Shown one piece after another: positions 55,241-64,000 of a stretch of 64,000 nucleotides of DNA. The DNA lies in the NCBI GenBank assembly GCA_030248215.1, contig JASANG010003696.1, positions 186,001-250,000 of the forward strand. The letters run 5' to 3'. Within the stretch, counting starts at the first letter, position 1. The number at the start of each line of letters is the position of its first letter. A model generated the notes under the pieces. The model did no database searches and had not been told where the DNA came from. It was given only the letters and a program-made list of their open reading frames with translations. Both the position numbers and the translations under genes were made by a program. The stretch is from Enoplolaimus lenunculus (Eukaryota; Nematoda; Enoplea; Enoplida; Thoracostomopsidae).

Positions 55241-56296
55241 GTAATAGTAATAATTATAATAAAAATAATAGTAATAATAATAATAATAACACCTGCAGCA
55301 ACAACTTTATTGATGATATCAGCAATGATAGCAATGGTAGTAACAGCAGCGATAATGCAAGCCAAAAAGGATTAGTTAATAAAAAGAAAACTACCAAAGA
55401 CATTAAAACGTGTAAAGATAAAGGTAACAGACTTAAGAATAAAGTTAATAGTATGGTAACTTCGACTACCATCAAACAAAACAATAACGGTAATAATATA
55501 ATCACAAATAGCTACAGAAAATGCAAGACGAAAACCAACAGCAATAAGAACAACGAAGACGACGACAACAGCAACCGTGGCAACAATAAAAATACCAACA
55601 ATGACAATAACGATAATCATAATAATAATAATAATAATAATAATTGTAGTAGTAGTAGTAATAATAATAGCAACAACAGCAATAATAGCAACAACAGCGA
55701 TGACGACGATGACAACAACATTAACAAGAACAGAAACAACAAAAGTACCAGTGACAACAATAAGAGCAAAAAGAAAAATCGCAACAAGAAGAACTCCAAC
55801 AACCAATCAGACAGGAGCAACAGCAGCAACGATGGAAACAGTGGCAACAATCACGACGACAACTTCGAGAAAGATACAATAAATGACAATAGCAACAATC
55901 TCAAAACCTCCACAGCCAGTACCAACAACAGCAGCAGCAACAACAAAAACAACAACAACAACAGCAACAACAACAACAACAGCAACAACAGCAACAACAC
56001 AAACTCCGACGCTGAAAACAGTAACAGCAACCAAACTACCCAAGCCATTGTTGCAAGCACCAGCGAACCTGCTAAACCTAACCGCATTTCCCCTCAACGA
56101 TTTCGATTGCCATATCGACAATTTTGGTCCGGAATTGGAAACAATTCTTCGCAACGGGCTTCATCGCTGTCTTCAACCCGGTCTGCAACGTATCGGTTGT
56201 TCCGTAGCCGAACAGTAGAAGCAGATTTAGTTGAACAACAACAGCAGCAACAACAAGAACAACAGCCACAGCAGCAGCAACAGCAACAACAACAGC

Positions 56297-56345
<49 letters not shown>

Positions 56346-56361
56346 TGAACAACATGAACAA

Positions 56362-56393
<32 letters not shown>

Positions 56394-56395
56394 GC

Positions 56396-56453
<58 letters not shown>

Positions 56454-57926
56454 TGAACAACATGAACAAAAACAACCAGCACAAAAACAGCTAGAAAAGC
56501 AGGAGGTCAATACTCAACAATTGCAAAAGCAAGAAGACAAACAATTGTAAGTTAAACAACTTTACTGTAGTGACCCAAACAACCCGTTGACGGTCTGTTA
56601 TTTTTTCAACCCTTCCCTGAAATACATTTAGTTAGAAGCATTTTTTAGAACTTGAGTTTACTGTTATCAATATTGGTAACATGTATACTTGGATTAATCA
56701 AATCCCGTACTGAAATTAATTTGGTCCAAAATTCATTTTTAATAATCGAAATGTCAGGATCTTAAGTAGGAATATAGAAGTGACTCAAAATGGATATTTT
56801 AAGTCTTATTTTCAAACCGACCACTCCGATCAGTACAGTAGACCCAGCGCGCGTTACGTTTTGTATCTGAAATATTTCACATGAAGTCTTTATATGTAAA
56901 TTTATGAACACAGTGTTAAAAAGTTTTGTGAAGAACATTTTAGAGTTGCAATTTCGCGATGTTTCCATTTTAGACTGTTCTCCGAGCGACAAATGGACGC
57001 GCAACAGCACTCACCGCAAGCTAAAAAGTCAAAATCACAAAGTCATAATTCTCATTTGACAAACGATTCAAGCACCATATCATCATCCACAGTTGCTAAA
57101 TCGCGATCCAAACTGAGACCGTCTCATTTTTCACTCCATCGAATTGCAACGATTAGTTCTGCAGCTGCTGTTGTCGCTACAGGAGGTGACCCTGGACATG
57201 TTGGTGGGGCCCAAGGAAATTCAAAAGGGGGTCGGAGTCGAAAAATATTTGGTCGCAGTGATAGCGCTGATAGCGCTCGTGAGCATGCAATTGGATCTCC
57301 AAAGTCTTCTCGGTTTAATAATATTATTGCAGGGTTCGGTAGTTTTACGGCCAGCAGTGAACGGTGCTGTTCGCCTGAAAGACGCTCGGAAGATAGTGAT
57401 CCAGGAGCCATATCGTCTGCCAACGGCTTAGGGGCTCACGTACCTAGGCTAGAAACAGTAGGGGGTGAGAGTAAACCAACGCAGAAAAAATTTGGAGCAA
57501 ACGAAACGCCTCGACAGGGAGTCTTTGGTGCTGAAACTAGCTCCGGGAGTATATTTGGTCAAATTTCATCTCGCTGTTTATCTGCTCTCAGCTCAATAAG
57601 TAGTTCATCAGTCGCAAGCACTTATAGCGATAGCTGTACTGGTAATAATGGCAAAAGCAATACCAACAACCACAACAGCAACAATAACAACAATAACAAC
57701 AACAACAACAATAATAATAATAATAGTAGTAGTAGCAAATTTTTAGTCGCCGGTAACAAATATAATTCTAGCTCAACTGCAAAACTGCGTTCAGATATAT
57801 ACGGGAGTGATTCGGGTACAGCGTTGGATAGTTGTGATTCAACGAGGTCCAACTATGGTTGGCAAGAGCTTACTGTAGATACAAATTTAGCTGACGCGGT
57901 CCGAGTTCACACAGATTTTTTCAATG
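49459..57926 (+). CDS. large low-complexity protein (poly-Thr, poly-Asn, poly-Gln), 3' end unresolved
   Basis: Three exons join in phase: 49459-49993, 52187-56546 and 56974-57926, giving at least 1949 codons. The apparent stop after exon 2 (ttg taa) is read as a consensus GTAAGT donor, since exon 3 continues in phase. Exon 1 opens MTSSSIVIASPVDDHMGCGI; a second Met gives MGCGIS, an N-myristoylation-like start. Exon 2 runs poly-Thr, unique Ser-rich sequence, several poly-Asn blocks, a DDDDDD tract and about 90 Gln-rich residues. Exon 3 is Ser-rich (KIFGRSDSADSAREH, GSIFGQISSRCLSALSS), has another poly-Asn/poly-Ser tract, and ends with the more structured YGWQELTVDTNLADAVRVHT before a GTACGT donor in phase 1. 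No known domain is recognised. The remaining exons were not identified. Confidence 0.7.
50001..50148. mobile_element. GGCC-family MITE just behind the exon 1 donor
   Basis: ggcacaatgtatagaacagg to cctgttctatacatgggcc, with almost no hexamer array. It begins 7 bp after the GT of the large gene's first donor. Confidence 0.75.
50338..51690. repeat. 175-bp satellite with about 350-bp dimer period, intronic
   Basis: Copies of (a/g)attcctcgcacc begin near 50338, 50492, 50667, 50842, 51016, 51191, 51366 and 51541, so the period is 174-175 bp except the first (154). Two types alternate: one with gcctggtcaattaagctaat, the other with ggcttataaactatgctaat. It is AT-rich. A monomer also occurs at 14215-14420. 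Confidence 0.9.
51700..51900. repeat. GGACGGACAGACGG-tailed repeat end
   Basis: tcaaaatcggttcaggcgtt followed by ggacggacagacggtcagac is a motif common at the ends of dispersed invertebrate repeats. It borders the 175-bp array, which suggests the array is an expanded core of a mobile repeat. Superfamily not determined. Confidence 0.5.
52205..52340 (+). repeat. (CAA)n read as poly-Thr
   Basis: The trinucleotide run is in the ACA frame here, giving Thr tracts broken by Pro and Lys. Confidence 0.85.
53620..53760 (+). repeat. (CAA)n/(AAT)n read as poly-Asn
   Basis: The AAC frame gives Asn; AAC codons pass into AAT codons around 53697-53742. Further Asn tracts lie near 55140-55290, 55560-55710 and 55920-56010. 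Confidence 0.85.
56236..56475 (+). repeat. (CAA)n read as poly-Gln
   Basis: CAA frame with occasional CAG, interrupted twice by an identical catgaacaacatgaacaaaa segment, which shows the tract has been partly duplicated. Confidence 0.9.
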
Positions 57927-58162
57927 GTACGTTTTTTTTGCAAATTTGGGACTTTATTTTTAAAATATCTGAAAACTCCTACAATTGAAGATCAGCAATT
58001 TGAATATACTTTCTAATCAGTTCAAAATACACGTTTAGTCTGGGTTACTGAGTAAAGTAACAGATTGTAAAATTAATGCTGTTTGGTGCTTTTTGAACAA
58101 ACAGCTTACAAAAGAGTGCTCAGCATTACATTTCGAGACGGTATAACGTTCTATAAAAGTTC

Positions 58163-58308
58163 GGGCCCATGTAAACATTAGGGACAGAACGGTTTTTTGG
58201 CGAGACTGCAATAGAGTAAGCTTATGCTTTAAACTAATATTATTTTGATTATTAAGCTTAAGTTTAGGCTTATAAATATGCTTAACGGCATTATTCTATA
58301 CATTGGCC
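58163..58308. mobile_element. GGCC-family MITE
   Basis: gggcccatgtaaacattagg to attattctatacattggcc; perfect duplication aaaagttc (58155-58162 and 58309-58316). Confidence 0.85.
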
Positions 58309-58371
58309 AAAAGTTCTGTGCAAACGACGTAACGATCGAAGTATACTGTTTGACCTTTACAATATCCTGCC

Positions 58372-58475
58372 GCCAATTTGACACAGGCGGAGTCAAATTT
58401 TGACTCAGTTTGTGTAGTCAGGAAAAGCCTATTTCGGAAAGAGTCAATTTGACTCGCCATTTTTTGCACTGTAGC
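58372..58475. mobile_element. half copy of the foldback MITE seen at 19444
   Basis: ggcggagtcaaattttgactc, then tttgtgtagtcaggaaaagcc and gcactgta match the right arm of 19444-19664. Confidence 0.6.
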
Positions 58476-58571
58476 ATCAATGTGTTTGTACTACTGCATC
58501 AAAAAATTCCGTTAGAACGATAGAAGAATTTTTTTGATGCACTACCTTTTGAAATTAATATGAGAGCCATG

Positions 58572-58780
58572 GGCCCATGTAAAGATCAGGGGCGGAACGT
58601 TTTTCTGTAGGACTGCAATAGAGTAAAGTTAAGCTTTAGACTACCTTTTTTGCTTGGTTTAGGCATAGGCTTACGCTTAAGAATAAGTTCATTCTTTACG
58701 CTTAGACTTAGGCTTAGGCTTCGGCTTAGGCTTAAGAATATGCATATAATAGTGTTCCGCCCCTGTTGTTTACATTGGCC
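58572..58780. mobile_element. GGCC-family MITE, well preserved
   Basis: ggcccatgtaaagatcaggg to cccctgttgtttacattggcc; perfect duplication gagccatg (58564-58571 and 58781-58788). The internal array mixes TTAGGC with TTACGC/TTCGGC. Confidence 0.9.
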
Positions 58781-59814
58781 GAGCCATGAAAAGTTGAACA
58801 AACCGCCTGGTTTTCTATTTTAAATTTTAAGTTTGGAGTAAACAAAATTCGAAACCTGTAACTTGGTAGCCCTATTGCTGTTATTCGGAGTACAAACGTT
58901 GAAAATAGTCGCTGAATTGTTTTTTGTCTGTTTTAGATTTTGAAGATCTACTGGACGATTCTAATATTTTATAACAATTGCAACAAACAGTAATTTGATT
59001 ATATGAAGGCCAGATGAAACTAAAACGGGCTCGTAGCTTGGGAGAGTCAATCGCCGCTGAGCTCACCTGGACAAATTTTTGCACACCCTAGAAAATTTTC
59101 AAGCTCGCTTGTAAGTCATTGGAAACTCTTGTATGCGTCTCTTGAGAATTTTTTAGCCTCCGTTAAACAATGTGAGTTTGAGTTGGCTTCCGGCCTGCGC
59201 GAAAATGTTTATTTTGTGATATTTCCAAGAGTTTGTTATATTTGACTTACCGTCAATATGATGCTAAAAATTTTATTATGTTGTATTAATGCAAAACAAG
59301 TCGTATTCATACAGTGAAAGTTTTTGCTGCGAGAGCTTGCAATTGCATGTTTTTGCGGACCACTTTTCGATCAAAACTAACACGTGCAAGTTATCTGATA
59401 TTTCCGAGTTGGAATTTAAGAATATAACTTACATTTAACGCCAGGTTCATATTGCAACTCTTATTTTCTTCTATTTTTTATTTTTAAGGAATGTTTTTGG
59501 TACTTTTATGTAAAAACAGCCAGCATTGGATTTTGATGGTAACAGTTATTTGAACATAACACAGCCAGCTGTAAGGTGACAGTCACATATGGAGTCAATC
59601 TCAGAAAGAGCTCACAACCGTGTATAAAATTGAGATATTTTAAGCCAGGTATTCTAATTTAGATTTGAGTTTTATAGACTCAACAACCAACGCAAGGTTA
59701 AATAGGAAGCAGGTATGTTGTGTTTCTATAATAGTGTTTTATTGGAGTTAGCTTAAAGTGATGAATGAGCGTTTAGATTCGGACCATATGCTTTATATCA
59801 TCGCTTGCAAGCTT
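58781..59814. other. intron or intergenic DNA with MITE fragments
   Basis: Fragments of the CCCGTAGCCAG family (about 59028-59165) and the TTAA family (about 59290-59402). No exon in the phase expected for the large gene was convincing. Confidence 0.4.
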
Positions 59815-59830
59815 GAAAAATTTATATTTG

Positions 59831-59863
<33 letters not shown>

Positions 59864-60000
59864 TTAATATTAATACAATAATAATAATAATAACAATAAT
59901 AACAACAACAATAATAATGATACTAATAATACTAATAATAATTAGTAATAATAATAATAATAGTTGTAATTAATACTAATAATAATAATAATGATATAAT
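59815..60000 (+). repeat. (AAT)n microsatellite
   Basis: Long imperfect AAT/AAC trinucleotide run; the Asn-rich frame across it is not supported as coding. Confidence 0.8.
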
Positions 60001-60065
60001 CTCCTCAAGTTTTCTTTGTATGCAACCTCATTGTCACCTCCGCAGACTAGGAGGGCTGGGTGAAT

Positions 60066-60290
60066 TATATCAAGAGTGGATAATGACAAGAGTGTGCAAC
60101 TCTTGGGGTTCAGCATAGTACAAAATGTACCACCGGGCGTTGCATTTTTGACCGACCATCTTGTTTAGAGGGGGTCACTATCACATGAATACCTCTAAAT
60201 TAAACTATAAGAGGAGTATGTTTGACGCTGCATACATGAAGTGCCATGGTTCGCACCAGTTGTACCCTCCCTCAAAATAAATGGGGGGGG
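60066..60290 (-). repeat. inverted copy of the repeat at 34035-34250
   Basis: gtacaaaatgtaccaccggg, gtgtgcaactcttg and tcacatgaatacctctaaat are the reverse complements of blocks at 34035-34250. Confidence 0.6.
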
Positions 60291-60340
60291 GGCGATTATA
60301 AACTCTTGATTATATTATCCGTGTTAATGTTTAATCACAG

Positions 60341-60505
60341 GTGGAAAACGTTTCTGTTGCAAGACGCATCGCAAGTGGTGATATGTGCTTCGGAGTTCGA
60401 GATTACTCTCCTAAATTGAACAAGAATTATAAAAAGCTGTCAGAGTTTTTGATTGTTTTTGGCAAAACATCGCAATACAATTTTCATGCACTAGGACCCT
60501 GAGCC
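60341..60505 (+). other. exon-like island, possible 3' exon of the large gene
   Basis: Follows tttaatcacag. In phase 0 it reads VENVSVARRIASGDMCFGVR then DYSPKLNKNYKKLSEFLIVF and on to a stop near 60502. In the phase that would fit the large gene's exon 3 it gives a short tail (GGKRFCCKTHRKW) and a stop. Which frame is used, if any, is unresolved. Confidence 0.25.
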
Positions 60506-61300
60506 AAACCCGAGATTAAATCACTAAATTAGCTTTTATTTTACTGTTTCTGACGCAAAACTTTGCCGAAATATATTCCGAAGTACAAATAATTCAAATT
60601 TTAAATTTTAGTATCATATGCCGTTCTGCAGGACATTCAGGCTAGTTTACCACAACGTTGCCGACATTTTCAAACATATCATATGATATCAGCGGACAAT
60701 GTTTCAAATATCGATGTTGCAGCACAAACTGTGAATGTCACACAAGGATAGCAGACAATTCAAATTTTTGAATATGATAGCGGACAATTTAAATTTTTTA
60801 ATATGATAGCGGATCAACGTGTAGACAAAACGATACCGTCTATTTTAATAGGCACAAAACGTGTTCCAGTTTGCCCCAGTTATAACGTGAACTTCGCATT
60901 AAATACGATAGCTGAACCGAAACTAACTAAACAGATATAGGTAAACTACTTTAAGTCTATTTTACCATGTTCAACTAGTCAACATGTTAACCGTGCTATA
61001 ATTGCATTAGCTTATAATTTAGACACACATTAACTTGCAGTAAAAGGTGTGCAAACGGCATACATAATGACAAAATTATGATGAACCCAGCCTAACTTTA
61101 CGGCAATTCATGCGATAGCTAATGCACAGAAACGCACTAGCGCCTTAACTCTTTTAAGTTTCTATTAAGCATGGGTCTATTAGAACGATAACTAGGGCGC
61201 AAATCCCGTTTCATTTCGACAAAAGTTTGGCGACGCTACTAGTAATTGTTTAATTTATACGCCAGGTCTACTGCAAGTGTTTAAGGTTCAGACCAGAGTG
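60506..61300. other. non-coding DNA, nothing firm
   Basis: Short duplicated segment gacaattcaaatttttgaatatgatagcgg near 60750-60815 (each half under 20 bp apart). No gene supported. Confidence 0.35.
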
Positions 61301-61518
61301 GGCTAATGTAAAGAACACGGGCGAAACAGTGTTATAAGCATATTCCTAAGCCTAAAAGCCTAAGCCTAAGCCTAAGCGTAAGAATAAAAACGAGCATGTT
61401 CCTAAGCCTAAGCGTAAGCGTAAGCCTAAGCCAAACAAAAAATTTAGTCTAAAGCTTAAGCTTATACTCTATTCTGGTCCCACAGAAAAACGTTTCGTCC
61501 TCGATCTTTACATGGACC
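61301..61518. mobile_element. GGCC-family MITE inserted at a hAT terminus
   Basis: ggctaatgtaaagaacacgg to ctcgatctttacatggacc; perfect duplication ccagagtg (61293-61300 and 61519-61526). The right-hand duplication reads on as cagagtgtaaccggattt, a hAT-type end, so the MITE landed on an older hAT terminus. Confidence 0.85.
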
Positions 61519-61619
61519 CCAGAGTGTAACCGGATTTCCGTTTCCGTTTCTAGCAAATGTTTGCAGTTCGTTGCAGCGTTCACGTTATAAAAGCGCGTGT
61601 AATTTGAGTATTTACACGC

Positions 61620-62259
61620 TTACAAGTAATTGTTAGATTTTTTAGATTTTGTAATATTACAACGCTGCAAATTATCCGAAAGTGAAAATAAATTAAATTT
61701 TGACTGAACCAAAATTAAGCGATTAACCAAAATATACCTTTTTTACTCGATTCTAAAACGAGTTTGTTAGGTAAACGAGAACTTTAATTTAGACTAGAAA
61801 ATATTCGTAGCAACTTCGACCGCACAACTATTAATTCTACTTGATTCAGATGAGTAATTATAAACATTGCTGATTTAGCATCACAAAACTGCTGCATACC
61901 TGCAATTTTAGAGTTAGCGTACCGTATTGTCTATCATTAGGTGCACCTGCAATATGGAAAACATCAACCACATTCAACTTTTAACGAGTACCAACACACA
62001 TATATATTTATATATATTATATTATATATGTAGATATAAGAATGTAAAATAACATATTTAAAATATTTAAATAAATGCTGCTTATACATAATGCTGACTC
62101 CTATTTGAAATAGTTATAATATATATTATATATATAGATATATATATATATGTATATATATAGATATATATGTATGTATATATAGATATATATAATATTT
62201 TACTCACTGGAGACTACAGCACAATTTTGCCACAAAGCGATAAACGAAATGTTCAACAT
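61620..62259 (-). CDS. Small secreted peptide, three exons, about 47 aa
   Basis: Exon 1 (62259-62208) reads MLNISFIALWQNCAVVS, a signal-peptide-like start, and ends at GTGAGT in phase 1. Exon 2 (61946-61900) follows gttttccatattgcag and is closed by GTATGC; joined in phase it reads SAPNDRQYGTLTLKLQ. Exon 3 (61664-61620) follows ctttcggataatttgcag and reads RCNITKSKKSNNYL, then TAA. All four splice sites are good and the phases match. The ttgtaagc at the stop is also a possible donor, so the product could be longer. The mature part would be short and basic, with one cysteine after the leader. No family recognised; a neuropeptide or defence peptide is only a guess. Confidence 0.5.
61998..62200. 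repeat. TA-rich simple repeat in the peptide gene's first intron
   Basis: Long runs of atatatat with tagatatatatgta variants. Confidence 0.85.
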
Positions 62260-64000
62260 CTAAATACAAATTACGAATAGCAGCTGTTTTTTGAAAACAA
62301 ATTTTCTAACATAAAACATCAATTACATTTCATTTAAAGAACAAAGAAAACGTTTTACATCGAAAATTACCTGTATCCTGCATGTTATAGAGCACATATT
62401 TGTTATAAATATTCAGTAATTATGACTTTCGTGATCCATTCCATTGTACTATTACCAAATTTTAGTTCAAAATTAGCTTATAAATTGCTACGAAATTAAT
62501 TACCTACCGCTCAAAAATTAATATTGCACTTTTCAAAATAACAGTTTGATTCTAAACGAAATATGTTCACAATTGTAAAAAGTATTGTTTTAATATATAT
62601 ATTTTTGTAAAACTTTTTAAACTGTAAACAGTAAACAGTGAAATTGGCATGCAAGTTTTCACCCATGCTCAGGCTTGACTGCAATTATAATCAAAGTCAA
62701 ACAGATGACAACTAAAATCAAACGCGGTTTGTATTCCAGTAGTTATTTGGGATCCACTGTGGTGCTAAAATTGGAGTTTGAAACGTTCCAGTCGCTACAC
62801 GGACAAACAGGTTATCAGAGCGCAACGCATAAAACCGGCAAACTAGCACTGAATGCATGCAATTAATGCATAATTAACCAAATTGCAAACGCGAACATTC
62901 TCAAAATTTTTATCACGCAAAATAGTATTTCTGTAGTTCTTAAAGGTGAAAAATATGATTAGACAAGGTGCACTTGAAAAGTATATTGATATATTAAAGT
63001 TAGAACGCCCCACATACGTAATTTGGGCAGTGTTTCAGCGCAACAGTAAAAAATAAGTTTGACAGTACAGTATTTTAATTAACTATTACAAACGTATACG
63101 TTGGATCTTTATTTCAACATATCGTTCTAATCTAGAATTTGCGCATACAGGAAGTACGTTACACGGCATATCCTAACTTTTCCAAGTTCTGGATTGCGTT
63201 ACACTTGATTAATATATAACATTCATGTTCGAGATTCTGTTATTTTTTGAAAAATTGTCTTACAAAATATCCAAATAGTCTTTTCTGTTCTGTCGCTAAA
63301 AAACTTCTGACTAAATTCAGAAATACTTTTTTGTGTGTATAAACCACTCCCGTCCAGAATTTAAACATACACATAATTTTGTACCTTGTAAAATTTCCAA
63401 AAACTTACTCAACCCATAAGTACCGACCAAATTATTAATATTTAAATTTGATTCGTTTTGAAGATCACCGTCAAATTTTGAAATTTTGTGTTATTCAAAT
63501 CCATACACAATTTAATTTACTTAAGTGGCTCTAAACAGTCAAGACTCGTTGAAATCAGTCGTCCGAGTCTCTAATGCCCTTAAAGCTGGCGTATAAACGT
63601 TGATTGAAAAATGTGACAATTAATAATATATTTGTGTTGAAAATTAAGACTTTGACAACAGAATTATGCAATATTAATATTAAAGTCTCAATTTCAGGCC
63701 GATAAAGTCTTTATTCAATTTCGATTTCAAAAGCTGCACTTGGCAACGACGTTCCCACCGGGGGCATTGGGCGGCCGTGTCCCCACCTTTCAAATTTGGC
63801 TAGTGGCCGCTCAAACAGATTATGTCGAAAAGTAAACAATCTTGAATTGCAATTGTAGAGGGCTCCAACATTATTCGGCGCCCCCCCAAATACAATTTTC
63901 TGCGGACGCCAGAAACACTTGGTCAAAGGTGTAGCTAAGATTTCATTTCGGAAAGATCCTAATGAATTTTTTGAAACAGCTTATTGTGAACCCAGTTAAA
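62260..64000. other. right end of window, no supported gene
   Basis: A 63-codon plus frame at 62675-62866 follows a ctcag and would fit phase 1 of the large gene, but it lacks recognisable content. 62990-63250 is a dispersed repeat also at about 33385. 63693-63950 ends in a repeat-like patch (gtagctaagatttcatttcg). Confidence 0.35.

Noticed and set aside
53359-56510. Long minus-strand ORFs of poly-Val, poly-Leu, poly-Cys
   Set aside because: They are antisense shadows of the CAA/AAT repeats in the large gene.
59758-59973. Asn/Ile-rich ORF as an exon of the large gene
   Set aside because: It is an (AAT)n microsatellite without a fitting acceptor.

Overview
This window is animal nuclear DNA: AT-rich and intron-rich, with GT-AG splicing and very dense short non-autonomous DNA transposons (MITEs). 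Two conserved animal genes can be read directly: a CDV3 homologue (minus, 10104-14977) and the ciliary transition-zone gene B9D1 (plus, 19084-24538, possibly to 25605). A marine invertebrate such as a tunicate would fit the compact exons and MITE load, but nothing seen here proves the phylum.

Layout. 1-7900 is mostly repeats, with telomere-like MITEs, hAT fragments and one 30-bp minisatellite. At 7937-8400 there is a possible one-exon membrane protein gene with a TATA box and poly(A) signal; it converges on CDV3, which fills 8.5-15 kb. 15.5-17.3 kb holds SINE and hAT copies. A candidate first exon at 17.6-17.8 kb (minus) lies head-to-head with B9D1. Every B9D1 intron I inspected contains a MITE or MITE remnant. 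25.6-49 kb is repeat-dominated, but it hides small multi-exon genes that a long-ORF search misses. The best is a two-exon secreted protein with six cysteines after its signal peptide (minus, 27119-28320). 49459-57926 is the 5' part of a very large, disordered Thr/Asn/Gln-rich protein gene whose end is not resolved. At 61620-62259 (minus) there is a second hidden secreted peptide in three exons.

Transposable elements. The dominant family has GGCC-CATG type ends, 8-bp target duplications and an internal array of the hexamer CCTAAG (TTAGGC on the other strand). About twenty copies occur in the window. At least five hAT-like MITE families with perfect or near-perfect 8-bp duplications are also present, plus one TTAA-duplicating MITE, tRNA-derived SINE copies and several tandem satellites. 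Several unrelated MITE families share a design: terminal inverted repeats around a short-period internal array. No reverse transcriptase, integrase, capsid or full-length transposase was recognised.

How genes relate: CDV3, B9D1 and the large Asn-rich gene look independent. The two secreted peptide genes and the small candidate ORFs have no recognised family. All gene models come from splice-site and reading-phase logic alone, without transcript evidence.
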